Below, piece after piece: positions 1-7,471 of a DNA stretch of 64,000 bases. The stretch is from Pseudarthrobacter enclensis (GTDB lineage: Bacteria > Actinomycetota > Actinomycetes > Actinomycetales > Micrococcaceae), in the NCBI RefSeq assembly GCF_030811655.1, contig NZ_JAUSRE010000003.1, positions 186,001 through 250,000 on the forward strand. The letters run 5' to 3'. A program made the translations under genes and the position numbers. Every line of letters starts with the position of its first letter. The stretch's first letter is position 1. Under the pieces are notes generated by a model. It saw only the letters and a program-made list of their open reading frames with translations. It did not search any database and had not been told where the DNA came from.

Positions 1-632
1 CAAAGCTGCGGGAAATGGTCCACTCCGGCGAGTGGCCGCTGGACCAGCGCATCCCGCCCGAACCCGAGCTTATGGCCACCCTGGGCGTCTCCCGGGGTAC
101 CCTCCGCGAGGCAGTCAAAGCCCTGGCGCACGGCGGCATGCTGGAGGTTCGGCGCGGGGACGGTACCTACGTTCGCGCCACGAGCGAGATGTCCGGCGCG
201 GCCCGCCGCATGTACCAGGACCACACGGAGCAGCACATCCTGGAGGTGCGGCTGGGCCTGGACACCCAGGCCGCCCGGCTGGCCGCACGCAACGCATCGG
301 ATGACGACGCCACGGCCCTGCGCGCCCTGCTCACCGCCCGGGACCGGGCCTGGAACAACGGGAATTTCGAGGCCTGGGCGGACGCCGACTGGCGCTTCCA
401 CGAAGGGGTGGCCCGGGCGTCCGGCAATCCGCTGCTGCACGAGCTCTACGCGAGCTTCGGAACGGCGTTCCACCAGGACCTGCTCAAGCAGCAGCGCCGC
501 CCCGGCTTCAACGGGCTCCCCCGCGACGGCCACGAAACCCTGCTGGCGGCCATCGAACAGCGGGACCCGGACGCTGCCGTGGCCACCGTGAACCGGAACC
601 TGAACTCCTGCGCTGAGTGGCTGGCGGAGTAG
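1..632 (+). CDS. FadR-type GntR-family transcriptional regulator, 5' end cut by window edge
   Basis: Metabolite-responsive DNA-binding repressor of the GntR superfamily, FadR/FCD branch. The reading frame is open from base 3, so the true start lies outside the window; 209 residues are visible. The N-terminal winged helix-turn-helix is clear (IPPEPELMATLGVSRGTLRE, then a wing with RRGDGTYVRA), and the rest is an all-helical segment rich in Arg and His (HILEVRLGLDTQAARLAA) typical of FCD ligand-binding domains, which often bind a carboxylate with a metal. The ligand cannot be read from the sequence. A strong hairpin follows 12 bases after the stop, so it ends its transcription unit. Family assignment is firm; target genes are probably to the left of the window. 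Confidence 0.9.
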   Translation, partial: KLREMVHSGEWPLDQRIPPEPELMATLGVSRGTLREAVKALAHGGMLEVRRGDGTYVRATSEMSGAARRMYQDHTEQHILEVRLGLDTQAARLAARNASDDDATALRALLTARDRAWNNGNFEAWADADWRFHEGVARASGNPLLHELYASFGTAFHQDLLKQQRRPGFNGLPRDGHETLLAAIEQRDPDAAVATVNRNLNSCAEWLAE

Positions 633-644
633 CCCCGGGGACAC

Positions 645-680
645 GACGGCGGCCCGGCACTTTCGTACCGGGCCGCCGTC
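645..680. terminator. Bidirectional hairpin terminator
   Basis: Perfect 13-bp arms (GACGGCGGCCCGG and its complement) around a 10-base loop, placed between the convergent ends of the GntR gene and the minus-strand gene ending at 706. There is no long T run, as is common in high-GC actinobacteria. Confidence 0.75.
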
Positions 681-705
681 GCAAGCGCTGTGTTCCTGAC
701 CCGCC

Positions 706-1245
706 CTAGTCGCGGCGGAGGCCCACCAGGACGTTCTTGGGACGCTGCATCTCGCCGTGCTTGGCACCAAGAATGATCACCAGGGCAGCGAAGCCGGGGA
801 TGGCCCACTGCAGGAGCTTGAGCTGCTGCTGGGCGCTCTTCAGCTCATCCGAGGCCGCGGCGTGCGGCTCCGTTGCACCTTCGGCGCCTTCACCGGCCAG
901 CTTGTCCACCTTCTTGCCCAGGATGCCCGAGTACAGGGTCACCGCCGCTCCCACCACGGTCACCGCCGTCTTGATGACGGTATCGCGGGCCACGCCTTCC
1001 TGCTTGGCGATGCGGCCTTTGTTCTCCCATGCGATGGCGAGGTCCGCCGCCAGGTGGGAGGCGAACGCCGCGGTCTGGATCGGCGCCCACTTCATCCAGC
1101 CGGCGCTGGACAGCCGGGTGCGCTCGGCGGGGTCCTTGGCCTGGGCCGCTGCCCCGTTAAGCCCAATGGCGCCCATCAGGGATCCACCAAACCATGCTGC
1201 CGCCGTCAGGTCGTGAACTGAACGGGCAATGAGATTTCCTGCCAT
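706..1245 (-). CDS. Conserved hypothetical membrane protein (179 aa)
   Basis: Not assigned to a named family. The protein begins MAGNLIARSVHD and has hydrophobic segments near residues 12-30, 95-112 and 148-164, so it is probably an integral membrane protein. A charged stretch rich in Ala, Glu and Lys lies between the last two segments. The start at 1245 was preferred to longer possibilities because AGGA lies nine bases upstream; a further in-frame ATG at 1254 has no spacing from that site. It faces a divergent small gene at 1405 across about 160 bp that contains an inverted repeat. Function unknown; proteins with similar composition are scattered through actinobacteria. Confidence 0.6.
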   Translation of the reverse strand: MAGNLIARSVHDLTAAAWFGGSLMGAIGLNGAAAQAKDPAERTRLSSAGWMKWAPIQTAAFASHLAADLAIAWENKGRIAKQEGVARDTVIKTAVTVVGAAVTLYSGILGKKVDKLAGEGAEGATEPHAAASDELKSAQQQLKLLQWAIPGFAALVIILGAKHGEMQRPKNVLVGLRRD

Positions 1246-1337
1246 GATGTGCATTCCTAACGTAGTGAACTGGATCCGGTTGCCGCTGTGCTGCGGACTT
1301 CGCTTGCCGTGTTCCATCGAGGTATGGTGCGCCCATG

Positions 1338-1351
1338 GTAAGCACACTTAC
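1338..1351. promoter_or_regulatory. Palindrome in divergent intergenic region
   Basis: GTAAG-CACA-CTTAC, perfect 5-bp arms. It lies beside a pair of inverted CGTAATAT motifs (1353-1360 on the minus strand, 1390-1397 on the plus strand), each containing a TAATAT box, so it may be an operator shared by the divergent genes. Confidence 0.35.
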
Positions 1352-1391
1352 TAATATTACGAAAGCCCGTCCCGGCAGCGGAGCGACCGCG

Positions 1392-1397
1392 TAATAT
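1392..1397 (+). promoter_or_regulatory. -10 box of a leaderless promoter
   Basis: TAATAT, a near-consensus -10 box, ends seven bases before the ATG at 1405, so transcription should start at or next to the start codon. No convincing -35 box is seen and no Shine-Dalgarno sequence precedes the ATG. Confidence 0.6.
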
Positions 1398-1404
1398 CGT
1401 CGCC

Positions 1405-1695
1405 ATGGGAAATACAGGGACATTGTTCGGCTGGGCCTTCGGCAACCCGGCCCGGGAAAGTGACAGCGGCTACGTGGACGGCCTGGAGCGCGAGGCGCTG
1501 CGGAATGCCCGGGAAACGGCGAAGTCCAAGGGTGTGGACGTGGTGGCAGGGTCCGAGGTATTCACCGTCCTCAGCGCGGACGAGTCCCTGGTGGAGCTGG
1601 ACAACGCCCCCGGGCAGTTGGTGGTCCGCTGCACCGTGCACGTCGAGGGCCCGGGAGCGGAGAAGCTGCGGGCCGAAGGGCCGATGAACGGCTAA
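1405..1695 (+). CDS. Hypothetical small protein (96 aa)
   Basis: Unrecognised acidic soluble protein starting MGNTGTLFGWAFGNPARE. It shows a mixed alpha/beta pattern with one amphipathic helix near residues 23-42 and beta-like strands at 46-80; no signal peptide or membrane segment is visible. The ATG follows a leaderless-type -10 box, and the next gene (DUF1206 protein) begins three bases after its stop, so the two are very probably cotranscribed. That makes a membrane-associated or stress role possible, but this is inference from context only. Confidence 0.6.
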   Translation: MGNTGTLFGWAFGNPARESDSGYVDGLEREALRNARETAKSKGVDVVAGSEVFTVLSADESLVELDNAPGQLVVRCTVHVEGPGAEKLRAEGPMNG

Positions 1696-1698
1696 GAG

Positions 1699-2526
1699 AT
1701 GTCCGACGGCGAATCCACCCTCAGCCAGGCAGCGGACGTTGTCGAGGAGGCGTCCAACGCAAAGGCCCTGGACGTCCTGGCCCGCGCGGGATTTGCCGTC
1801 ATGGCACTGCTCCACATCATTGTCGGCGCCATCGCCGTTGCCATCGCTTTCGGCCATCCGGGCGATGCGGAACCCACCGGTGCCATTGCCCAGCTGGCAG
1901 ACAACGCGTGGGGCCCCGCCGTGATGTGGTTCTGCGTGGTCTCGTGCCTCGGCCTGGCAGTGTGGCAGGCCAGCGAAGCAACCTTGCGCGCCCGGAGCCT
2001 TCCGCGTAAGGAGCGGCTGGCCAAACTGGTGTCGTCAGGGTTCCTGGCCGTTGCCTATGGCAGTGTGGGGCTGACCTTTGCGGGCTTTGCCCTGGGGCAG
2101 CGCAGCGACTCCGGCGAAAACACACGGGACTTCAGCGCCCGCCTGATGGCCAACCCCTTGGGACTGTGTATCCTCGTGGCCCTGGGCCTGACCGTCCTGG
2201 GCATTGGCATCTACTTCATGGCCAAAGGATTCCGGCGGGGCTTCAAGGAGGAACTGTTCCGCTTCGAGGGCACCCGGCGCGGCAGGCTCATCGACACCCT
2301 GGGGGTCACCGGCCATGTGGCCAAGGGTGTTGCGCTGGACCTCACCGGACTGCTCTTCATCGTTGCCGCCGCCAAGCACCGGCCGGATGAGTCCACCGGG
2401 CTGGACGGCAGCCTCAAGGCCCTTCAGGGCCACCCTTTCGGGCCACCCCTGTTGACGCTGATCGGCGCCGGTTTCATCGCCTACGGCATCTTCGCGCTGA
2501 TCCGGGCCCGGTTCGGCCGCATGTAG
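1699..2526 (+). CDS. DUF1206 family membrane protein
   Basis: Integral membrane protein of 275 residues with six predicted membrane segments arranged as three pairs: about 30-50 and 74-92, 112-130 and 152-172, 205-222 and 240-260. Each pair matches the DUF1206 pattern of a glycine-rich helix followed by a loop with Phe/Arg/Lys (LARAGFAVMALLHIIVGAIA opens the first). The family is widespread in actinobacteria and has no established function. It starts three bases after the stop of the upstream small gene, implying an operon. The ATG at 1699 lacks a strong ribosome site, consistent with translational coupling. Confidence 0.8.
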   Translation: MSDGESTLSQAADVVEEASNAKALDVLARAGFAVMALLHIIVGAIAVAIAFGHPGDAEPTGAIAQLADNAWGPAVMWFCVVSCLGLAVWQASEATLRARSLPRKERLAKLVSSGFLAVAYGSVGLTFAGFALGQRSDSGENTRDFSARLMANPLGLCILVALGLTVLGIGIYFMAKGFRRGFKEELFRFEGTRRGRLIDTLGVTGHVAKGVALDLTGLLFIVAAAKHRPDESTGLDGSLKALQGHPFGPPLLTLIGAGFIAYGIFALIRARFGRM

Positions 2527-2554
2527 TCCGGAGGTTTGTGGGTAGGAAGGAAGT

Positions 2555-3793
2555 ATGACCCAGCAGCTGCGCGTTGATTCCGCCGTCACCGGAAGTGCCG
2601 GGCAGGCTTTTGCTGCCCTCTTCCGGCTTTTGAAGATTGCCAGGCCTGACCGGCCGATCCATCCGCAGGGCCTGGGGCTCAGCGGGACCCTGGACAGGAC
2701 CGGAAACCCTGCGGGGGCCAGCGGCATCGACTGGCTGGACTCCCCCGGCGCCGACCAGGTGGTGGCGCGGTTCTCCAGGTCTTTGGGCCTGCCGCAGGCG
2801 CTGCCGGACATCCTGGGCCTGGCCCTCCGCGTTTCGCCGCCGGGCGATGCAGTGGCGGGCCCTGGCTCCCCTGGCGCCGGGTCCGATGGTTCCGGGCCCG
2901 CGGACGTCCTTTTCGCCTCCACGGGGTGGGGGCTGCCCGGCCGGTTCCTGCTGGTGCCGCGGCTGGATGTCGCCGGGGCGACCATGACCACGCTCATGCC
3001 GTACCGCGGCCGGCAAGGTCCCGTGCTGCTGGGCCTGCGGACGCGGAGCCTCCCGGCGGGGTCACTGGCTTCCGGGGAGTGGGTCCTTGGGCTGCATTGG
3101 GCCACACCGGGCGGCGCATGGCGGGAGTGCGGCGAGTTGCGCCTGCACGCGGGCCCCAGTCCCGGTGACATCCCGTTGCGCTTCGATCCGCTAGCGAACC
3201 AGCCGCCCGGGGCCGAGGCCTACGGGTGGACGCGCCGCCTGCGGAAGCCGTCCTACCTGGCGGCCCGGCAGCCCGCACCTCCCGCCGTCGTACCCCACCC
3301 GGGCTCCCTTGCGAAGCGCGGGAAAAGCACCACCGGAACCGGAAGGAAGCCCATGTCCACTGTCTCGCTGCTGTTCAATTCCTCCGCTGCCGACGTCTGG
3401 CGCGTCATCGCCGACGGCTGGCTCTACTCCGGGTGGGTGGTGGGCGCGTCCCGGATCCGGGACGTGGACGCCGAGTGGCCAGGGACCGGAGCGCAGCTGC
3501 ACCACTCCGTCGGCGCCTGGCCGCTGGTCATCAACGACAGCACCCGCGTCACCGCTGTCGAACCGGGCCGTTCCCTTGAGCTCGTGGCGCGCGGCTGGCC
3601 AATGGGCGAGGCCAAGGTGGACATCAGGCTGGAGGACCGGGGCACCCAGTGCCGGGTAACCATTGCCGAGGACGCCATCCGCGGGCCCGGCAGGCTCATG
3701 CCAAAGTTCCTGCGCGACCCCGTGATTTCGGCGCGCAACCGCGAGACGTTGCGGCGCCTGGAACTCATGGCCGTTGGCGGCGCGGGCAAATAG
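2555..3793 (+). CDS. Catalase-like N-terminal domain fused in frame to SRPBCC protein
   Basis: A single open frame of 412 codons with two dissimilar parts. Residues 1-266 carry HPQGLGLSGTL and RFSRSLGLPQALPDILGLAL, which resemble the opening of the catalase fold (the VRFS...RDIRGFALKF region), but the distal catalase haem ligands were not located, so this looks like a divergent, probably non-catalytic relative. Residues 267-412 (from MSTVSLLFNSSAADVW) are an SRPBCC/polyketide-cyclase-like lipid-binding domain. An internal ATG at 3353 has a strong GGAAGGAAG ribosome site, so the second part may be translated separately. The two may be an ancestral gene pair fused by loss of a stop codon. The first start has GGAAGGAAG six bases upstream. 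A terminator follows. Confidence 0.7.
   Translation: MTQQLRVDSAVTGSAGQAFAALFRLLKIARPDRPIHPQGLGLSGTLDRTGNPAGASGIDWLDSPGADQVVARFSRSLGLPQALPDILGLALRVSPPGDAVAGPGSPGAGSDGSGPADVLFASTGWGLPGRFLLVPRLDVAGATMTTLMPYRGRQGPVLLGLRTRSLPAGSLASGEWVLGLHWATPGGAWRECGELRLHAGPSPGDIPLRFDPLANQPPGAEAYGWTRRLRKPSYLAARQPAPPAVVPHPGSLAKRGKSTTGTGRKPMSTVSLLFNSSAADVWRVIADGWLYSGWVVGASRIRDVDAEWPGTGAQLHHSVGAWPLVINDSTRVTAVEPGRSLELVARGWPMGEAKVDIRLEDRGTQCRVTIAEDAIRGPGRLMPKFLRDPVISARNRETLRRLELMAVGGAGK
3341..3355 (+). promoter_or_regulatory. Internal ribosome binding site and start within the fused frame
   Basis: GGAAGGAAG at 3341-3349 lies three bases before an in-frame ATG at 3353 that begins exactly at the SRPBCC domain boundary. 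This suggests independent initiation of a 146-residue protein within the longer open frame. Confidence 0.55.
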
Positions 3794-3817
3794 CGCGGCC
3801 GGGTTAAACAGCCGTCA

Positions 3818-3864
3818 AAGCGAAGGAACCCCGGGACCAATGGCCCCGGGGTTCCTTCGCTTTT
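3818..3864. terminator. Bidirectional rho-independent terminator
   Basis: AAGCGAAGGAACCCCGGG pairs with its complement across a short loop, with A-rich and T-rich flanks (TTTT at 3861-3864). It separates the convergent fused gene and the ferredoxin reductase gene. Confidence 0.9.
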
Positions 3865-3900
3865 AGCCGCTAACCGGCTTTCAGGTCCTAGAGCTGGGTT

Positions 3901-5367
3901 CTAGACCTGGGCGGAGACGCCGTCGCGGGAGATGTCCACCATGTCCCCGCGCGGCACCACCTTGATGCGCTCACGCTTGACCTCGACGCCGTGCGAGCCG
4001 CCGGCCTCGGTGGCCGCAGCACCGAGGGCGAGCTCGTGGGCGTCCAGTGCCAGCCAGCCTTCCCAGCTGGTGAACTTCACGCCGCGGGCATCGAGCAGTT
4101 CAACGACGGCGTCCTCCTGCGGGGCGGAAGCCACCGGGAGGTTTTCGCGGTCTTCCAGCAGGTAGGTCACGGTTTCCAGGGCGTCGCCCTTGGTGTGGCC
4201 GATCAGGCCGACCGGTCCGCGCTTGATCCAGCCGGTGGCGTAGAGGCCGGGCACGTGCTGGCCGTCGGCGTCCAGGACGCGGCCGCCGTCGTTCGTTACC
4301 ACGCCCTTCTTGTGGTCGAACTCGACGTCCGGCAGGGCGGAGCCGAAGTAGCCGATGGCGCGGTAGACGGCCTGGACAGGGTAGTCCACGAATTCTCCGG
4401 TGCCGCGGGCGTTGCCGGTGCCGTCCAATTCGGTGCGCTCGAACTTGATGCCCGCAACCTTGCCCGGGGTCTCGGCGTCGTCGTAGATCTCCACCGGGCT
4501 GTGCAGGAAGTGCAGGTGCAGGCGGCGGGAAGCCTTCAGCTCGGAGAGGTCCTCCGGCTGCTCGGCGATCCAGTTGGTAAGCGTGCCCACCATCGTCTTG
4601 GTCTGGTTGTTGGTCTGGATCTGGCGGTCCGATTCCTCGTCGAACTCGAAGTCCTCCGGGTACAGGATGATGTCCACGTCCTTGGAGTGGGACAGCTCGC
4701 GCAGCTCCAGCGGGGTGAACTTCACCTGGGCGGGGCCGCGGCGGCCGAAGACGTGCACGTCGGTGACGGGGGAGTTCTTCAGCCCGGCGTAGACGTTGTC
4801 CGGGATTTCGGTCACCAAAAGGTCGTCCGCGTGCTTGGACAGGACGCGGGCCACGTCAAGGGCCACGTTGCCGTTGCCGATGACCGCGATTTCCTTGGCC
4901 TCCAGCGGCCATTCGCGCGGGACGTCCGGGTGGCCGTCGTACCAGGAGACGAAGTCGGCGCCGCCGAACGAGCCCTCCAGCTCCACGCCGGGGATGTTCA
5001 GGTCCGCGTCCTTGATGGCGCCGGTGGCGAAGATGATGGCGTCATAGTGGGTGCGCAGGTCCTCGATGGTGAGGTCCGTGCCGTAGTCCACGTTGCCGAA
5101 GAAGCGGATGTCGCCGCGGTCCAGCACCTTGTGCAGGGCGTTGACGATGCCCTTGATGCGGGGGTGGTCCGGGGCCACGCCGTAGCGGATCAGGCCGTAG
5201 GGTGCCGGGTAGCGGTCAAAGAGGTCGATGCTGACGGTCAGCTCGCCACTCTTGACGGCTTCGCTCTTGGTGAGGATGTCAGCGGCGTAGACGCCGGCCG
5301 GGCCGGAGCCCACGACGGCGACGCGCAGCGGACGTTCGGCAGAACCTACGGTAGTGCTGGATGACAC
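3901..5367 (-). CDS. fprA: Ferredoxin/adrenodoxin-NADP+ reductase (FprA-like)
   Basis: Flavoprotein that moves electrons between NADPH and ferredoxin. FAD-binding motif VAVVGSGPAGVYAADIL near residues 16-33; NADP motif IAVIGNGNVALDVARVL in the middle; GYFGSALPDVEFD and an ATGWIKRGPVGLIG segment near the C terminus match the adrenodoxin-reductase family. At 488 aa it is of normal length, with an extra C-terminal region. The GTG at 5367 was chosen because AAAAGGAA lies just upstream; an ATG at 5391 is possible but lies inside a palindromic repeat and has no ribosome site. Upstream cobA and nearby sulfite reductase suggest that it reduces the ferredoxin used for sulfite reduction (inference). 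Confidence 0.88.
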   Translation of the reverse strand: MSSSTTVGSAERPLRVAVVGSGPAGVYAADILTKSEAVKSGELTVSIDLFDRYPAPYGLIRYGVAPDHPRIKGIVNALHKVLDRGDIRFFGNVDYGTDLTIEDLRTHYDAIIFATGAIKDADLNIPGVELEGSFGGADFVSWYDGHPDVPREWPLEAKEIAVIGNGNVALDVARVLSKHADDLLVTEIPDNVYAGLKNSPVTDVHVFGRRGPAQVKFTPLELRELSHSKDVDIILYPEDFEFDEESDRQIQTNNQTKTMVGTLTNWIAEQPEDLSELKASRRLHLHFLHSPVEIYDDAETPGKVAGIKFERTELDGTGNARGTGEFVDYPVQAVYRAIGYFGSALPDVEFDHKKGVVTNDGGRVLDADGQHVPGLYATGWIKRGPVGLIGHTKGDALETVTYLLEDRENLPVASAPQEDAVVELLDARGVKFTSWEGWLALDAHELALGAAATEAGGSHGVEVKRERIKVVPRGDMVDISRDGVSAQV

Positions 5368-5389
5368 GGCTGTGTTCCTTTTCTTCTGC

Positions 5390-5449
5390 ATCGATTGCTG
5401 AGTTATCGCCGTTTTGAAGGCTCATAACGGCAGTTACGGAGCAATCGAT
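5390..5449. repeat. 60-bp dispersed imperfect palindrome, copy 1
   Basis: A 60-base imperfect palindrome bounded by ATCGATTGCT and AGCAATCGAT that fills most of the gap between cobA and fprA. A second copy of exactly the same length is at 32467-32526 in this window; position-by-position alignment gives 45 of 60 identical bases. Positions 20 and 41 pair as C-G here and T-A in the other copy, a compensatory change supporting a selected hairpin. Probably a family of intergenic palindromic repeats in this genome. Confidence 0.85.
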
Positions 5450-5454
5450 GGGTT

Positions 5455-6717
5455 TCAGTGGGTAAGGGCGGTCTTGCGGGGGCTGTTCGGGGTGGTGGTG
5501 CTGTAGTCAGCGGTTTTGAAGTGCGCCGGCGCGAACGGGCTTACGCGCACCACGTCACCGATGACAACAACGGCAGGATTTGCGACGCCGGCGGCCTGGG
5601 CCTGGTCGGCAATGGAGCCGAGCGTGCCAATGGTGACGCGCTGGTCCGGCAAATAGCCGTTTTCCACGATACCAACAGGGGTGTCCAGGGGCAGTCCGGC
5701 TTCGCCCAGCGCGGACGCGGATTCGCGCAGCTGGCCCACTCCCATGAGCAGGACGATGGTGTGGTCTGCGCGGGCCGGGATCTCGGACAGTTCCTCGTGG
5801 CCAGTGACCACGCTGAAGCCCTTGGCCAGGCCGCGGTGCGTGACCGGGATGCCGGCGGCGGCGGGAACGGAGATGGCTGACGTAACGCCGGAAACCACTT
5901 CCACTTCGACGCCGTGCTGCCGGCAGTATTCGGCCTCCTCGCCGCCCCGGCCCAGGACGTAGGGGTCCCCTCCCTTGAGCCGGACCACACGGTGGCCTTT
6001 GAGGGCCTCCTCAACGAGGATGCGGTTGATCTCCGCCTGCGGCACGGGGTGGTGGCCGGGCGTCTTGCCGACCTCGATGACGCGGACGTCGGGGGCGAGT
6101 TCAGTCAGCAGTTCGCGGGGTCCCAGGCGGTCGGCGACCACGACGTCCGCCTGGCCCAGGAGCCGGCGGCCTTTCACGGTGATGAGGCCGGTGTCGCCGG
6201 GACCGCCGCCCACGAGCGCCACGCTTCCCTGGTGGGCGCGGCGGCGGCGCAGCGGGAGATCGCCGGTCTCCAGGGCGGTGGCCACCGCGTCACGGACGGC
6301 CATCGCGCGGCGGGGGTCTCCCCCGGCGTTGACAGCGATCTTGACGTCGTCCACCTCCGCGACGGCCGGGGTCCAGGCGGCTGACGCTTCATGGTTGGAG
6401 GCGTTAACGCACCAGATCCGCTGGGCCTCGGCGTCGGACGAGACCTTCGCATCCACTTCCGCGTCGCCGGTCGCGGTCTGGACGAACCAGGCGCCGTCGA
6501 TGTCAGTTGAAAGGTAGGGGCGCGCTTCCCAGGTGAGCAGGCCGGCGTCGACCATCTCCTGGAGCGCGGGCGAGGCAACCGGGGCCACGACGGTGACCAC
6601 GGCACCGGCGTCGAGCAGTCCCTTGGCACGGCGGGCAGCAACGGGGCCGCCGCCCACCACCAGCACCGGGCGGCCGAGCAGCCGCAGCGCGGTGGGATAA
6701 ATGTCCTGAATTGCCAT
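5455..6717 (-). CDS. cobA: Siroheme synthase: precorrin-2 dehydrogenase fused to uroporphyrinogen-III C-methyltransferase
   Basis: Makes siroheme precursor for sulfite reductase. Residues 1-155 form the CysG-N/Met8-like NAD-dependent precorrin-2 dehydrogenase (VLVVGGGPVAARRAKGLL; VNASNHEASAAWTPA), and residues 165-400 the SAM-dependent tetrapyrrole methylase (VALVGGGPGDTGLITVKG, RLKGGDPYVLGRGGEEAEYC, PVTHRG). The order matches bifunctional or trifunctional CysG, although the N-terminal module is short and the iron-chelation step may fall to the separate chelatase at 17157-18014. The ATG at 6717 lies six bases after a -10 box (TACCGT), so the message is probably leaderless. The gene ends beside the 60-bp palindrome. 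Confidence 0.92.
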   Translation of the reverse strand: MAIQDIYPTALRLLGRPVLVVGGGPVAARRAKGLLDAGAVVTVVAPVASPALQEMVDAGLLTWEARPYLSTDIDGAWFVQTATGDAEVDAKVSSDAEAQRIWCVNASNHEASAAWTPAVAEVDDVKIAVNAGGDPRRAMAVRDAVATALETGDLPLRRRRAHQGSVALVGGGPGDTGLITVKGRRLLGQADVVVADRLGPRELLTELAPDVRVIEVGKTPGHHPVPQAEINRILVEEALKGHRVVRLKGGDPYVLGRGGEEAEYCRQHGVEVEVVSGVTSAISVPAAAGIPVTHRGLAKGFSVVTGHEELSEIPARADHTIVLLMGVGQLRESASALGEAGLPLDTPVGIVENGYLPDQRVTIGTLGSIADQAQAAGVANPAVVVIGDVVRVSPFAPAHFKTADYSTTTPNSPRKTALTH

Positions 6718-6723
6718 GGATCA

Positions 6724-6753
6724 ACGGTATGGCCGCGTCACATTGCCCAACAA
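6724..6753 (-). promoter_or_regulatory. Leaderless cobA promoter with TGTGACG motif
   Basis: On the minus strand, TTGTTG (6748-6753), an 18-base spacer, and TACCGT (6724-6729), then six bases to the ATG. A TGTGACG motif (6736-6742) lies in the spacer; similar motifs precede ssuA and sir. Confidence 0.6.
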
Positions 6754-6789
6754 AGGCCGAGCAACACCAGTTCACGTAAGGTAACGCTG

Positions 6790-6796
6790 CGTCACA
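6790..6796 (-). promoter_or_regulatory. Second TGTGACG motif upstream of cobA
   Basis: TGTGACG on the minus strand, 73-79 bases upstream of the cobA start, nearly the same distance as the ssuA copy. It overlaps the stop codon of the preceding gene. Candidate site for a sulfur regulator. Confidence 0.4.
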
Positions 6797-7250
6797 AAGG
6801 GTTTTGGCTCCAGCCAGCCAGGAAGTGGCCGCGCGCGGTGATGAGCTTTCTGAGGTACCTGGCCAGGACGAAGCGTTCGACGGCGCCGCCCAGCGCTCCC
6901 AGCGGGGCGGTGAACACCACGCGGTCCGTCATGACGCTGCCCATGGCTGTTGGTTCGAACTCGTGGACATGGCGGAAGGCCTTGAACGGGCCCTTGACCT
7001 GTTCGTCCGTGAAGCTGCGGGGGAAGTCCAGCTGGGTGACGCGGCTGGTCATGGTGAGCGGGAGCCCGAAGTGCCGGGCCCGCCAGGTGACCTCCTGGCC
7101 GTCCCCGATCAGGCCGGTAGTCACTCCTGCCACCGCCCGCTCCCCCGAGTCCTTCTGGGAGTCCAGGTGCAGGTCGATGCTGCGCGCCCTGTCGAACAGC
7201 TCTTCCACGGCCAGGGGCGACTCGGTGCGGCATACGAAGCTGGCGGTCAT
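6792..7250 (-). CDS. SRPBCC family protein (152 aa)
   Basis: Soluble START/Bet v1-like protein with a hydrophobic ligand pocket; no catalytic role can be assigned. The pattern MTASFVCRTESPLAVEELFD at the start, W and FP in the middle (VTQLDFPRSF), HVHEFEPTAMGSVMTDRVVF, and the final amphipathic helix (VERFVLARYLRKLITARG) follow the family layout. Start chosen at 7250 because the fold begins there; longer in-frame options add a Pro/His/Arg-rich stretch unlike a protein. No clear ribosome site is seen. It lies directly upstream of cobA in the same direction, but cobA has its own promoter. Confidence 0.75.
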   Translation of the reverse strand: MTASFVCRTESPLAVEELFDRARSIDLHLDSQKDSGERAVAGVTTGLIGDGQEVTWRARHFGLPLTMTSRVTQLDFPRSFTDEQVKGPFKAFRHVHEFEPTAMGSVMTDRVVFTAPLGALGGAVERFVLARYLRKLITARGHFLAGWSQNPL

Positions 7251-7413
7251 GGCGCCAGTCTGCCATGGGGGCGGTATGGCGCGAGGCACTCCTGCCCAAT
7301 CAGCCGGACCCAAATGCGAAACTTTTGGCACCTGCACCGACTGGCGGCCGCACCGGTGCAGGTGGACTTCATAGGGACAGGCCAAAAGACACGCAAACGC
7401 GTCAGGAACGGCA

Positions 7414-7447
7414 AGAGCCCGACGGCGGGAGGTCGCCGTCGGGCTCT
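7414..7447. terminator. Hairpin terminator of the ssu operon
   Basis: AGAGCCCGACGGC and its complement form a 13-bp stem with an 8-base loop, 25 bases after the ssuC stop on the minus strand. Outer AAACGC/GCGTTT blocks extend the dyad. Confidence 0.8.
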
Positions 7448-7471
7448 AGCGGTGCGTTTGGAGGGGCTGGG

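Noticed and set aside
3991..5364. Long plus-strand frame opposite fprA
   Set aside because: Shadow of a strongly coding minus-strand gene; no ribosome site or motif.
5368..5391. ATG at 5391 as start of fprA
   Set aside because: It lies in the palindromic repeat without a ribosome site, while GTG at 5367 has AAAAGGAA upstream.
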